This document shows positions 1-11,192 of a DNA stretch of 60,000 nucleotides, in pieces. The notes beneath the pieces were generated by a model. The model worked only from the letters and a program-made list of their open reading frames with translations. It did no database searches and was not told the origin of the DNA. The DNA comes from Symsagittifera roscoffensis (Eukaryota; Xenacoelomorpha; Acoela; Convolutidae): assembly GCF_963678635.1 (NCBI RefSeq), contig NC_087062.1:35554052-35614051 (forward strand). Reading direction: 5' to 3'. The translations under genes were made by a program, and so were the position numbers. Positions within the stretch are counted from its first letter, which is position 1. Each line of letters begins with the position of its first letter.

Positions 1-142
1 CGCAGAAATTTTGGCTAAAAATGCGTTCTTTAAGTGATTCAGCAGAGCTCGGAAAATCAATCCGGTCGACCTACAAAAAAGTTCGTCAAAATTTTTGAAA
101 TTTTTTGAAAAAAAGTTCACCCCCTTAGAAAAATCCTAGATC
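1..142 (+). mobile_element. Right end of a hAT-like MITE (fragment)
   Basis: The segment ends in AATCCTAGATCCGCCCTTG, closely matching the right terminus of the complete elements at 6436-6845 and 10715-11184. The text just inside (GTTCA then CCCCCTTAGAAAA) also corresponds. The left end is outside the window. The duplicated copy lies at about 1926-2075 and also lacks a recognisable left terminus. Confidence 0.6.
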
Positions 143-1047
143 CGCCCTTGACGTGTCTTTAACATCAATGGCGGACTTAGAAAGAGAATGCAGACGACAA
201 AAGACAGTTTCCCTCGTTGGGAACTATTTTATGGCATCAATTTTGGATTGATAGTTTCTTAAATGTGTCTAGCGCGACCTTTCATAATCAAAATTTTTGA
301 GAAAGCTTCAATACAGCAAAATAACATAGTTAGCATACTTAAAAAAATTTCTTCACAGTAAATTGAAAAAAAAGATGGTAGAATCAAATTGGTCGGCTGA
401 TTAAAAACTGAAAAGCTTTCTCAAAGCGTAATGAAAATCCGCCCCATCGAAAAAATCCTAAATAAGTATTTCACAAAATCCAGATATGTAAAATCACAGG
501 AAAGCTTCAAACTAATTTTTTTGACAATCTTGTTTTTGAAACAGAAAAAAAAATTGAGATTTTGTGTAAAGAAAGGTTTTTCTGTATTGACATTTTAAAT
601 TTTTTACGATGAGCATACAAAGTGGAAAAAAAACTTTTTAAATTCAGAATTAGATCAGGTTGGTGTTATGAAGTTTTCGAGGGAATATTTTGGAATTTTT
701 AAACCCTCGGCAAGGGTGCGGATTTTCATGGTCTAGCATTTATTCGTACATCTGCTGATTAGCGACTGAATTCAAGTAATCACAGAAAAGCCGGGAGATA
801 GTTTGTCGAGCAGTTGACGCAATGAACTGTGTAGATACCTGTCCCGGTTGGAAAATTGAGCCTGCAGAAAATTGAGGGAAAAATTCAAAAACTGGAAAAT
901 TTAAGTGAGAGAAAAAAATTAAAAAAGCCCATGTGGCAAAAATTCAAAGAACCAAGAATCAAAAAAACTGTTCTTTTTTGAGGTTGGGTTGGTCAATATC
1001 TGCTAGACTATGAAATTATGAGCACTTGCCGATGGGTTTATAAAAAA

Positions 1048-1142
1048 GAAATCAGCCACACATCGACCAGTAATGACTTGAACCAATCACTTGCAATCAG
1101 GGTTCGTTTTGAGTCATGACTGGTCGATGTGTGGCTGATTTC
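1048..1142. repeat. Foldback (inverted repeat), copy 1
   Basis: Two arms of about 30 bp, beginning GAAATCAGCCACACATCGAC and ending with its reverse complement, surround a loop of about 35 bases. The transcript would form a long hairpin. The same structure occurs at 3047-3141 in the duplicated unit. It could be a small foldback MITE or a hairpin RNA source; no flanking duplication is obvious. Confidence 0.75.
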
Positions 1143-3046
1143 TGTTAAAAGTAACCTCACATTTTTTCTTTAAACGTAATTCAGTTTCACAATATAGTTT
1201 TTTCAATTGAATGGTCTCATTTTCCCACTTCGGATTTTAGAGTCAATTTCCGGTCACAATTAAACTCTCATAAGCTAACCAAAATGGCATTTTTCAAAAA
1301 CAATCACAGGCTAGACTTGCTATGTTTTGAACTCAGGTCAGGGAATTGTTAGTTTTGAAGTGGAGAAAAAAGTTTGCTCAACGGTAAAACTCTGAAAAAA
1401 AAGAACCTTTTTAAGGCCAATAGCTTCATTCGTGCAACCGGAGATGAAGGTAAGGATGATTTTGCTTTATACCGTTTTAGAAAGGCCGCATGATTGTTAT
1501 TGACTAGATAATCTTTAAAAATTGAAGCGATATTATGTTCCTCTGGTAAAATTACTGAAGGATCAGATCATGTTTTACCGGTGGTCTTTAATTTTCGTCG
1601 GATAAAACTTTCGTTAAGCATTATGAAATATAACAGGACTTTATCCGTAAATGAGATACTTTTATAATTGAACTTGGAGGTATCTATCAAAAGGCAATTT
1701 TATGAGCAACATTCTGACCTGAAGTGCGAATTATCGACTTGGCAATACAAGAAATGGTAGCGGTAAACTCTTTTGGCCTTTTGTTTGTAAATTTTGACTG
1801 TCGATGCTGAAAATTTGGTTGAAATTGAAATAGAGTGTTTATATGTTTTTCGAGCTCTTAGAAAAAAAACTCAAAAAACGCTACAAAGAACGCGGCGCAG
1901 AAAAACGGGGCGCAGAAAAACGCGGCGCAGAAATTTTGGCTAAAAATGCGTTCTTTAAGTGATTCAGCAGAGCTCGGAAAATCAATCCGGTCGACCTACA
2001 AAAAAGTTCGTCAAAATTTTTGAAATTTTTTGAAAAAAAGTTCACCCCCTTAGAAAAATCCTAGATCCGCCCTTGACGTGTCTTTAACATCAATGGCGGA
2101 CTTAGAAAGAGAATGCAGACGACAAAAGACAGTTTCCCTCGTTGGGAACTATTTTATGGCATCAATTTTGGATTGATAGTTTCTTAAATGTGTCTAGCGC
2201 GACCTTTCATAATCAAAATTTTTGAGAAAGCTTCAATACAGCAAAATAACATAGTTAGCATACTTAAAAAAATGTCTTCACAGTAAATTGAAGAAGATGG
2301 TAGAATCAAATTGGTCGGCTGATTAAAAACTCAAAAGCTTTCTCAAAGCGTAATGAAAATCCGCCCCGTCGAAAAAACCTTAAAAATGCGCCTGCCTGCA
2401 ACAAGAGCAAAATTGAATGAGCAAATCTAGTATCTCACCAACTCCAGATTTATAAAATCACAAGAAAATTTCAAACTACTTTTTTGACAATCTTCTTTTT
2501 GAAACAGAAAAAAGGTTCAGATTTTGTGTAAAGAAAAGTTTTTTTCTATTGACATTTTAAACTCTTTTTCTTAATAAGCAAGCAAAAGGAAAAAAACTGA
2601 TTAAATTCAGAATTAGATCTTTAAAAATTTATCTATTTAAAAACGTTGATGTTTTCGAGAGAACTTTTCGTAGTTTTTAAACCCCTCGGCAAGGGTTCGG
2701 AATTTCATGGTCTGGCAATTATTGATACATCTGCTGATTAGCGACTGAATTTAAGTAATTACAGTTTCCAGAAAAGTCGGGGATACTTTTTCGAACAGTT
2801 GACGTAATGAGCTGTGTAGATACCTGTCCCGGTTGGAAAATTGAGCATGCAGAAAATTGAGTAAAACTTCAAAAACTGGAAATTGAGACAACTGAAAATG
2901 TTTCAAGTGTGAGAAACAAAATGGAATAAGATGTGGCAAAAAAACCAAAAAACCAAGAATCAATAAACTATTAGATTTTGAGGTTGGGTTGTTCAATAAT
3001 TGCTGGACCATGAAATTCCGAACCCTTCCCGAGGGGTTTAAAAACA

Positions 3047-3141
3047 GAAATCAGCCAAACATCGACCAGTAATGACTTGAACCAAACCCTTGCGATCAGG
3101 GTTGGGCTCAAGTCATTACTGGTCGATGTGTGGCTGTTTTC
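3047..3141. repeat. Foldback (inverted repeat), copy 2
   Basis: This is the counterpart of the foldback at 1048-1142. The arms keep pairing apart from a few changes, and the loop has diverged more (it contains CTTGCGATCAGGGTTGGG). Better preservation of the arms than of the loop is weak evidence that pairing matters, but two copies are too few to be sure. Confidence 0.7.
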
Positions 3142-3440
3142 TGTTAAATGTGTCCTCACATTTTTTTTGCTTAAGCGTGGTTTCAATTTCACAATTTAAT
3201 TTTTCAATTGAGTGGTCTCATTTTCCCACTTTGGATTTTAAAAGCAACTAACTCTAGGCTCATTTTCCGGTCCCCATTAAATTCTCATAAGCTAAACAAA
3301 TTGGCAACTTTCGAAAACAATCACAGGCTAGAGTTGTTATATTTTGAACTCAGGTCAGGAAATCGTTATCTTTGAAGTGGAAAAAAAAGTTTCTCGAGCA
3401 CAAAGTTTTTGCTTAACGTTAAAAGTCATTTGTGCAACCA

Positions 3441-4045
3441 AAACTTTTTCACGCGTTCTTTTTTTTGGCTTCGAAAATCAAAATTGAATGAATGATAGCT
3501 ACTTTTTTCAAAATCTTAGAAGGCTTTTTATTTTCAAAATAAATTATAAAACTTGAAAACGCCAGATTAGATTGAAAGCTGATGATGTCCCCAGTAGCGG
3601 ATTTGAGAGGAGGGAAGTGGGTGCAAACACCTCCTTTCAAGTAACTTTGAAAATACTCACTGCGAAAATGGAAAAAAAAGTTTCATAAAAAAGACATATT
3701 AGCATTTAAATCTACTTTTTTCGAAGAAAATTGCTTGCAACGCAGAAAATAATGCGAAAAAGTTGTTTTTTTTTCATCCAAAAAAATCTAGAATCACCTG
3801 GGGTTGCCTAGACTGCCTATTCTAGATAATCCTTTGGCTATCCCAAATTCCCAAATTTTTTTGATGAACTCCAATGCGCAGGAAAATTCTCAAAATCAAA
3901 AAGAAGGAAAATATTTTACCAAGTTTGTCGATAGCGTTGTTGTAAATTATTCATTTTTGTAAAAAAAAATTCAATTATTTTTAAAATTTAAACTTAAGAT
4001 CTTGTGAAATTACTTAAGATCTGAAATTACTTAAGATCTTGTGAA
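3441..4045. other. No gene seen; short local repeats
   Basis: The stretch is AT-rich without a convincing exon. Near 3990-4045 the word ACTTAAGATCT(TGTGA)AATT is repeated three times in tandem. A CAGTAGCGGATTTGAGAGGAGGG string near 3590 resembles the start of the hAT-like MITEs, but no matching right end was found. Confidence 0.5.
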
Positions 4046-4265
4046 ACCAGTCCAGAACAAGTTCTTATTTTATTCTATAATATTCTTGAAAACTACCTCC
4101 GTAAAATACTTAGAACTAACCAATCATGATCCATTACTAAAACTTACAATAAATTGTAGGGCTGAAACTATTTATAGTTTTAGCCAGAACAGAATAAATT
4201 TAACTTAGCAAATAGTTGCTCTTCCTCAGAACAGTTCTTGATTCTAAACCTAGAAAATACCAGTA
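4046..4265. repeat. Direct repeat, left copy (LTR-like)
   Basis: This ~220-bp stretch begins ACCAGTCCAGAACAAG and ends near TTGATTCTAAACCTAG. It recurs in the same orientation at 4993-5210 with about 80-85% visible identity and small indels. It encloses the palindrome-like words CTATTTATAGTTT and CTCTTCCTCAGAAC. Two direct copies about 730 bp apart resemble the LTRs of a miniature (TRIM-type) retroelement, but no primer-binding site could be assigned. Confidence 0.55.
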
Positions 4266-4992
4266 AAAAATCCCGACCCTCAATTTTTACTAAGAGTAGC
4301 TCTGGTGGGAGCAACTCTTTAAACTAACCAAAACTAATAAAAACGCTTTTGCAAAAACAATTTACAGCCATCAAAACTAAAATTGAATTAATTTATATGG
4401 TGCAGATATAAATATAAACTGTAAAAAAGTTTCTTAGAGCAAAAGGAACGAGCAGCAAAGGAAGATGAAATTCGATGACCTTTCCGACTCTGGAATGGCG
4501 AATCTATTAGTTTGTTGCCGTAGTCACAACCCTCACAGGATTTTAAGTATGGAGCCAATATCGCAGCAAAGGTACCCATTGAACTATACAAAGTTCCAAA
4601 TCGGTATTGAACTCAAACGTACGAATCCTAGTCTTTTGGCGCTTCACACAGAGAGGTCAAACCCTATCTTACTATTTGATGATTGTTTAAGCATGAACGT
4701 AATCTCGCTCTATTTACCGAAATCACCACATCACTATATAATTCCGCAACCTAGACTCCACCCCTCAATTCAACCACGATCTGCGTAATCTACTTCTTCA
4801 ATACAAATAACTGTACTCCTCCTCTCTTGATGAGAACAACTTCGCCATAATACGTTAACTTTTTCTACTCTCTCTTCACACCTTCACTGCTTCAAAAGAA
4901 ACTACTCCAAAAGAAACAAGAAAAATCTTGATCCATCCCTCACAAGATTAAAGCTTAAAACCTATACAACTTTCTAAACCCCTGATTGGAGG
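4266..4992. other. Segment between the LTR-like repeats
   Basis: About 730 bp separates the direct repeats. It has no retroelement domain. A plus-strand frame of 107 codons (4465-4788) is open but has no recognisable motif and no splice context, so I do not call a gene. The right part (4800-4960) is rich in C and T, then purines (AAAAGAAACAAGAAAAA near 4908), which could be a polypurine tract if the LTR reading is right. Confidence 0.35.
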
Positions 4993-5210
4993 AACCAGTC
5001 CAAAACAAGTATTTATTATATCCTATTATAACTATCTCTATAAAATACTTAGAAGTAACCAATCATGATTAATTACTGAAACTTATAATAGTTTGTGTGG
5101 CTGAAACTATTTATAGTTTCAGACAGAAGAGAATAAACTTAACTTAGCAAACAGTTGCTCTTCCTCAGAACAATTCTTGATTCTAAACCTAGCAAACACC
5201 AGTATACGCT
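4993..5210. repeat. Direct repeat, right copy (LTR-like)
   Basis: Second copy of the 4046-4265 repeat, same orientation. The aligned block runs from AACCAGTCCAAAACAAGT to TTCTAAACCTAGCAA. Neither copy shows clear TG...CA ends or a target-site duplication, so the element class remains open. Confidence 0.55.
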
Positions 5211-5483
5211 AGATCTATTGAGACTAGGAGATATAAAAACTAAGATTAGGATTGGTATTAAACTAAGAAGTTGCACGACCCTATCCGGCCGAAAATAAGA
5301 TAGCGTGGCGAACAGACGGTTCACCTTATCCGAAATTACTCTATCAGAAAGCCACCCGGACTTAACCTCACTTGTATCATCCAATTTGAGCTATTGAAAG
5401 TGCTTACGAGAACTTCGCGTTGAAATTTAGATACTCAAATAGACTACTTAATACTAATTACAAGGAAACAAAAAGATACTAAC

Positions 5484-5662
5484 CGTTTTCTTTTTCTATC
5501 AACTGTTCAAAATAGTTGTTCACAAAGTTACAGGTGTTAAGAATTTGTATGACATTATAAAAACCATATTGAATTTGCATTTTCATAAAAATTATGCTAA
5601 TAATTGATGAAATCTCAGCTCGCACTTCATGGTTTTTATTGTTTTCGTTTTGGCTACGGCGT
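5484..5662 (-). CDS. Candidate internal exon, unknown protein
   Basis: On the minus strand a strong acceptor (TTTTTGTGTTTCGCAG) is followed by an open exon of 179 nt: one base completing a codon, 59 full codons and one extra base. It ends at a GTTAGT donor; read through, the frame stops at once (GGT TAG). The peptide starts R-R-S-Q-N-E, has a hydrophobic Ile-rich middle (ISSIISIIF) and a charged end (EQLIEKEN). I do not recognise it. No partner exon was located, and the flank at 5210 is repetitive, so the gene may be broken. Splice signals at both ends of one open frame are the only support. Confidence 0.35.
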
Positions 5663-5945
5663 CTGCGAAACACAAAAATGCATTATTAATGAAAACGCAA
5701 AATTGAAATATATAAAATGCCCTAGAGATGAAAAATTAATGCATTATTTCGCGACTATCAAATAAATTTGGTTATGATGAAGTTTAATCGTTCAGGGAAA
5801 CATCGAGGGTTACTGGCGGGAACAAGGAATTTATAATCGATAAGGTGTATTGAATTCTTATCGTAGGTTTCGTGGTCGATCTACGGTGAGAAGCTAAATA
5901 AAAGCATGCAAATTATTATCTATCACGGGTATCAAATCTGCATTC

Positions 5946-6193
5946 GGATCTACTTAACAATATCCACCCCTTTCAAGACAGGGGGGGGGGGGGGGGAGAG
6001 ATTGTTAAGTAGGTCAAAATGGTTGATTTTTCGACCAATCAGACAATCAGAATGCAGTAAAATTAGACTTTTCAATAGAAAGCTCAGTGATAATTTACTG
6101 TATTTATTTATAGGGGTGGATCTGTATTTATTTATAGGGGTGGATATTCTTAAGTAGGTACCATAGGGCGATGTGGGATTGTTCAGTAGATCC
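5946..6193 (+). mobile_element. MITE with GGATCTAC ends and 8-bp target duplication
   Basis: The element starts GGATCTACTTAACAAT and ends ATTGTTCAGTAGATCC, so the terminal inverted repeats are about 16 bp. It is flanked by CTGCATTC on both sides (5938-5945 and 6194-6201), a perfect 8-bp target-site duplication. Inside are a long G run near 5982-5996 and a direct repeat of TGTATTTATTTATAGGGGTGGAT. A second copy lies inverted at 29869-30067. The 8-bp duplication fits hAT-type or related transposases, none of which is encoded here. Confidence 0.85.
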
Positions 6194-6435
6194 CTGCATT
6201 CTCGGCCTCCAAGCTGACAGGAGAGAAAGCATGTGTCAAATTGGTATTGAGTTACCCCAATTTTAAGCCAATCAAAAGCTAGTACATTGCACGGAGAGAT
6301 TGTCTTTAATTGGACTATTTGGCCGGAAGGTGCTAACTAAATTGGTTTAAAATCGTATTCAGGTTTCGTTACAGACGGGAAAGTCTTATAAAAAATAAAT
6401 TTAGCTGTTTTTCGGACAAAATTGAAAAAGACAGG

Positions 6436-6448
6436 CAGAGGTGGGGTT

Positions 6449-6480
<32 letters not shown>

Positions 6481-6845
6481 TATGCGGGGTAGGGGGCCGA
6501 CGTTCGTTCTTCAGAGATTTGACCTCTTCCCAACCAAAGGGTCCTCCCTTTGGTATTTTTTTTATGAATCCATTTTAGGCCTATTAACCCTAAAATTTTT
6601 CTAAAGGCGCTTTCGGCGCCAATATATACTTATTTTAAAGGGGAGCCCAAAAATTGCTTTTTTGACCTGTTTTTCAAAAATTTGTATGCGGCGCAAAATT
6701 TGTGTCACAATAGGGTCTTTATAATGTTTTGGCAATGCTTGTAAATCAATTTGGTTGACCTAAAAAAAAGGATCGACAAATTTATCGACATTTTTTTTGA
6801 AACTCCGCCCCCCCCCCCCTCGAGAAAATCCTAAATCCGCCTCTG
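6436..6845 (+). mobile_element. hAT-like MITE, 410 bp, with 8-bp target duplication
   Basis: It begins CAGAGGTGGGG and ends AAATCCGCCTCTG. AAGACAGG flanks both ends (6428-6435 and 6846-6853), a perfect 8-bp duplication. It shares with the copy at 10715-11184 the internal words GACC..CCAAAGGGTC, AAAGGCGC(C)TTTCGGCGCC and the right-end CTCGAGAAAATCCTA. A CAGRG terminus and an 8-bp duplication are the hallmark of hAT transposons. There is no transposase, so it is non-autonomous. The left part holds a run of more than 15 G. Confidence 0.88.
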
Positions 6846-6853
6846 AAGACAGG

Positions 6854-7495
6854 TGATTTTCTCACCTGGCCAGCCTTCTGATGAAGATGGCAAAACTCGA
6901 CTGTTTCTAGTGGCTCCGTATACCATGTACGCCATGAATGATGGTAAGGATGTTTATTTCAATACACTATTTAACGAGGCCATTTTACTCTAGCGTGAAT
7001 TTAAAAATTACTTAATTAATCGTCAAAAAATCTGCTGATGCAGCAAAACGTAAATAATTTTTTGTTTCTGAAGTGAACAGTAAGATTGTTAAAACATAAT
7101 GAATTAAACTTCAGAGTACAATCTGCGTAATTTATATTTTACAAAATGAAACAATGCAGTTTTGATCAATGCTTTTTTTCACTCACAGCATAATTTGAAC
7201 ATCGCCGCAGTTGGATTCAACTGTTACACCATGAGTTCTACGCTTCACCAAAGGCTATTGACAGTATTTAAAACAAAAAAATAGTATATGAAAACACTAT
7301 CTCAATAGCAAAAAAAATGAAAAACGGTTCTCAGTGTTTTTGACTTTTTCAATTTCTCGGCCAAAATCTGGTATGTTTCGACTGTCTAGACAACAAATTG
7401 TTATTTTTATTTAGACAAGTAAATTTTCAATAAAACTCAAAAGTTAAAGTATAAATTTATAAAATTACAAATCACCCTCTTCAATGATTAAAGCA
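6854..7495. other. No gene seen
   Basis: AT-rich sequence between a MITE and a foldback. Both strands were read for exons with splice signals; none was convincing. Confidence 0.5.
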
Positions 7496-7609
7496 TTCCA
7501 CGCCTGGTTCTTGATTGTATTAGAATTAAATTAGCATATTATAAAATTTAAATATAAAATTTACAATTTACTAATTTAACTCTAATACAATCGAGAATCC
7601 GGCATGGAT
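7496..7609. repeat. Small foldback element
   Basis: Arms of about 38 bp (7496-7534 and 7571-7609) pair with about four mismatches; the core arm word is GATTGTATTAGAATTAAATTAG. The loop is AT-only. It resembles a palindromic MITE of about 110 bp. A direct flanking duplication is not obvious. Confidence 0.65.
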
Positions 7610-7985
7610 TTTTTTAACCTTAAATCCGCAAGGGCCATCTCTTACGAACCAAACTTAAAAAACTCCTACCTTTTTGAGTTCCAACAGCATATGAAGACAA
7701 CGATTGTAAATTTTGCGAAATGAAATCGGAAGTTTTGTTTAAAACAAATAGGTTTAGTTAATTTTTCAAAAAAAAAACATTTGAAATACGTAGCCAATTT
7801 ATCCTTTTTTGGTGGATGAAACCGAGAGTACATGCCTGCTAATTATCAGGATTTCCACTACGAAATGACATCTGTCTCTGCCTTTTTTGGTTCGATTTTT
7901 AATAATGAACAGAAAAGAAGTTTTTCTGCTTTGGTAATTGTTGTTAACCCCTTCTAAGACTTCGATATACTAAATTCAAATAAAA

Positions 7986-8520
7986 CAAGACTGCTTGTAT
8001 CAGGGCGAAGCCCTGAATGTTCCGACTGCCTCCTAAGGTTTATGGAGCAGTAATAACATAAAAAAATTAAATGCAATAAAATAAAATTAAACTTTTTTTT
8101 CTGAAGATTGAAATTTTATATGAAAATCATACCCCCACACGCCATTTAATTGAATTATAAAAAAGAATAAATTTCGCTCCTTGTAACAAATCAATTATGG
8201 CAAATAGGCTTCCTTCAACCATTTTGGAACAATTTCTAAGACGGCTTAAATCTTCGCTTACGCATTGATAGCGCGAATTACATCGCGCGTTAATTGTCCC
8301 AAATTGGCCAAAATGGCAATCTTTAAACTCCCATAACTTTACAAAAATTGATTTGAGGTGAAATATTTTATCAAATTTAAGCTCAGGACAACAATGTTTT
8401 TTGAATAATAAAAAAAAAATTGTCAAAAATGGTTAGATAAAATGTCGAAATTTCTCTGAAGAAAAAAAAAACGCACCCCGAGCACAAATATTTCTTTATT
8501 TTCGTATCGAAAGTCGGAAC
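7986..8520 (-). mobile_element. Helentron-like (HINE-type) repeat, copy 1
   Basis: Read on the minus strand, it begins GTTCCGACTTTCG and ends with an inverted copy of that word (CAGTCGGAAC), followed by the hairpin TCAGGGCTTCGCCCTGA and ...GCAGTCTTG. The base before the start and the bases after the end are T, so it appears inserted between two Ts. The interior is shared with 9063-9578, 19151-19670 and 19673-20425, including CAATTAACGCGCGAT and TTAACGCGTAAGCG. Subterminal inverted repeats, a 3' terminal hairpin and a T-T target are the reported layout of non-autonomous Helentrons; no Rep/helicase is encoded. Confidence 0.65.
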
Positions 8521-9062
8521 AAAAAATTTAGTCTGTGACTGATTTGAAAACAGCTACGAAGTTTTGAAGTTTGCAAACTTGGCTGGGTAGTTAGAACTCG
8601 CTGTGAAATGGAAATGGAGCCGACAAGTGATTGCGTCTAAAAATCAAAAGCTAGGAAACTGAGTGTGAAAATGAGACTACAATCAATAGAAAAGCGTATG
8701 GCGTTGGTTCGTAACAGACGGTAATTTGCAACTAGTGACGATCTGAAACAAGCAAAAAACCGTAACAAGGCGTTGGCAAGTGGGACACGCTTTCTCCACT
8801 GCGCCTACATCCAGCAGAGTAAAGTAATGCCGAAATATCGGGCTGTCTCTTGGATTGCATTTTTTCTCTTCAAAAGTTATAATATTAATGATTCTTAATG
8901 ATATTATTTTTGTCATGAGTTTGTTCTGAAAAATATACAACGACAGTGGCTTTAAGATGACTCGTATTTTTACGTTAAAAAAAATCAAGTTCATTATTCA
9001 CAAAAAAGATGAAATATCCTCAAATTGCATCTGCCTTCCCACCAAATCTTTGTTCTTTTGTT
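8521..9062. other. Spacer between two oppositely oriented Helentron-like copies
   Basis: About 540 bp lies between copy 1 (minus) and copy 2 (plus). Open frames here are short, and none carries a convincing splice pair or motif. Confidence 0.4.
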
Positions 9063-9578
9063 GTTCCGACTTTCGTAACGAAAATAATGGAACATTATTG
9101 CTCGGGTGGGTTTTTCTCTACAGACAAATTTCGACGTTTTAACTAGCCATTTTTGACGGAATTGTTTTTTATCAATCGAAAACTATTGTTGTCCTGAGCC
9201 TAAATTAGAGAAGATATTTCACTTGTGACCATTTTTCATGAAGTTATGGGGGTTCAAAGATTGTCATTTGGGACAATTAACGCGCGATATATTTCGCGCT
9301 ATTAACGCGTAAGCGAGATTTAATCCGTCTTAGAAATCGTTCCAATTTGGTTCAAGGAAGCTTAGGTACCATGATTGATTTGTTAATAGGAGCAAAATTG
9401 ATCACTTTGTACTCAATATGACGTGTGGGGGATTGTTTTTAGCAAAAATCTCAAATTTTTTTTCGAAGTTTTTTAATTTAATTTTTTTTACCTTTAAATT
9501 TTTCATGTTATTACTGCTCCATAGACCTTAAAAGGCAGTCGGAACATTCAGAGCTTCGCCCTGATACGAACAGTCTTG
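9063..9578 (+). mobile_element. Helentron-like (HINE-type) repeat, copy 2
   Basis: Plus-strand copy starting GTTCCGACTTTCGTAACG and ending ...CAGTCTTG followed by TTT. The 3' end has CAGTCGGAAC then the hairpin TCAGAGCTTCGCCCTGA, slightly imperfect. The interior includes GACAATTAACGCGCGATA and TTAACGCGTAAGCG, which themselves form a small palindrome. It faces copy 1. Confidence 0.65.
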
Positions 9579-10129
9579 TTTGAGTTTTGTAATTTGTTTT
9601 TCTCGATAAGTTGATTTTTGTTTGTGCTGCTTTATTTCGCGCTCGTCTACTATGTTTTGGTTCTTCGACCCAAGCCAAAAGTTGTTCCAACCGCTCGAAC
9701 AAGTTCAGGTAATTTTCGACTATCTCTGCCAAAATGCAGTATGGTTCGACTGTCTTGACTCTCGATCAAAAAGCAAGCGCCGCCTGTTTGCTTGACCCAG
9801 CTCAGATAAAATTCATTTTTCCGACCAAAAATAACTACGTTTTGACTGTCTCAACTTTATCGGCCCCAAAAATAATTTCCTTTTGTTTGCTTCCTATTTT
9901 TACTTGCCCTAAAGTTCGAATATATTTGGTCTCTCTTTCGACTGTGTTCAACCTTGCTTTCGACCATGCTTGACCTATTTTTTGAGTTTCACGACTTTAC
10001 TGACAACTAAATTATAAAAAAAATTGAAATAAGTTTATGAAGTATACAGTGCTGATTTAAATTATCCGGATAAAATGAACAAAACTTGAATTTTCAAACG
10101 CGTTTTTTTTCAAATTGGGTTAAGATAAG
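9579..10129. other. No gene seen; CGAC(T/C)-rich stretch
   Basis: From 9600 to 9970 words such as TTCGACTGT and TTGACTGTCT recur irregularly, recalling the GTCGA minisatellite at 35.9-36.7 kb, but no regular period is visible. A plus-strand frame (9734-9973) is open by composition only. Confidence 0.35.
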
Positions 10130-10685
10130 ACAAAAAAAGAATAGAACAAAAGTTGCTTAGAATTTCATCAGAATTAATATGGTGCAGTTTGTTCTACAGA
10201 ACTTTCAACCAAAATTTCACCCAAAAATGGATAATTTTTGCTTTTTTCAATTAATCAAAATTTTTTTCGCTGAAACAAATTTGTTAATTGATAAGAAAAT
10301 TATGTCACAAGAAGCCTTTTACACAGCTTAACAAAATTTGAAAGGGGTTAAACCTCCAAAAAACAGTATAAGAGGAAACATTTTTACTTGATAGTCAATA
10401 AATGTGATTTTTACTATATTTAAACAATTTAAACAATTTAAACAATTTGCGCAAACTTTTGGAGAATTATACTCTTCTTAAATTTTGTTATGCTGTGTAA
10501 GAGGCTTCTTGTGACATAAATTTTTTATCAATTAACAAAGTAGTTCTGATTAATTCAAAAAAGCCAAAATTTTCCATTTTTGGGATAAAATTTTGGCTGA
10601 AAATTTCGGAGAAAAAATTATACCATATTAATTCTAATGAAATTCTAAGCATTTTACAAAAAGCATTCTATTTTTATTTAATTAA
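10130..10685. repeat. Large imperfect foldback, arms ~210 bp
   Basis: The arm at about 10130-10345 is the imperfect reverse complement of 10478-10685. Shared words include ATTATGTCACAAGAAGCC (left) with GGCTTCTTGTGACATAAAT (right), and TGCTTAGAATTTCATCAGAATTAATATGGT with its counterpart on the right. The loop (10346-10477) holds AAACAATTT repeated three times. This is a foldback element or a long-hairpin transcript source. Confidence 0.75.
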
Positions 10686-10714
10686 CATCATTTTACAAAA
10701 AGCAATGCTTCACC

Positions 10715-11184
10715 CAGGGACGGATTTAGGGGGGCGGGGGGGGGCGGACGTATCCCCCCCCCCTCCCCCCTCAGGAATTCGACCCCCTGCCGACCCAAAG
10801 TACTTTTTCGACCCCCTGCCGACCCTTTGGTACTTTTTATGAAATCCATTTTCGGCTAACCGACCCTAAAATTTTTTTTCTAAAGGCGCCTTTGGCGCCA
10901 ATATATTCTATTTTGAGGGGGGAGCGCGCGCCGAAAAAACGCAATTTTTGGTCAAAATTTTCCAAAAAGTGCCTAAAAACGCCTTTTTTGGACTGTTTTT
11001 TCAAATTTTTGCCTACGGCGCAAAAAATGTTGCCAAAAAAGGGACTAAACCATGCTTAGGGAGAGCTCAAAACAAAATTCAATTCGGTCGACCCCTAAAA
11101 AAAAAAGGTCGACATAATTTTTAAAATTTTTGAATTTTTTTTTGAAAATCCGCCCCCCTCGAGAAAATCCTAGATCCGCCCCTG
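10715..11184 (+). mobile_element. hAT-like MITE, 470 bp, with 8-bp target duplication
   Basis: It begins CAGGGACGGATTTAGG and ends CCTAGATCCGCCCCTG, near-perfect terminal inverted repeats of about 16 bp. GCTTCACC flanks both ends (10707-10714 and 11185-11192). Inside is the self-complementary AAAGGCGCCTTTGGCGCC and a block repeated in the left half (ACCCCCTGCCGACC twice). This is the longest and most complete member of the family in the window. No transposase is encoded. Confidence 0.9.
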
Positions 11185-11192
11185 GCTTCACC

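Larger units (their letters stand above)
1..3440. repeat. Tandem duplication of a ~1.9-kb unit
   Basis: The first bases of the window recur at 1926, and the two copies stay alignable for about 1.4 kb, with a roughly 75-bp gain in copy 2 near 2390-2460. Both copies carry the right end of a hAT-like MITE, the same foldback and the same poly-A/poly-T-rich filler. The junction near 1885-1930 holds three short repeats of a GGCGCAGAAAAACG-like word. Copy 1 probably begins before the window. No coding frame is conserved between the copies, and the substitutions and indels are spread evenly, so I read it as non-coding. Confidence 0.85.
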
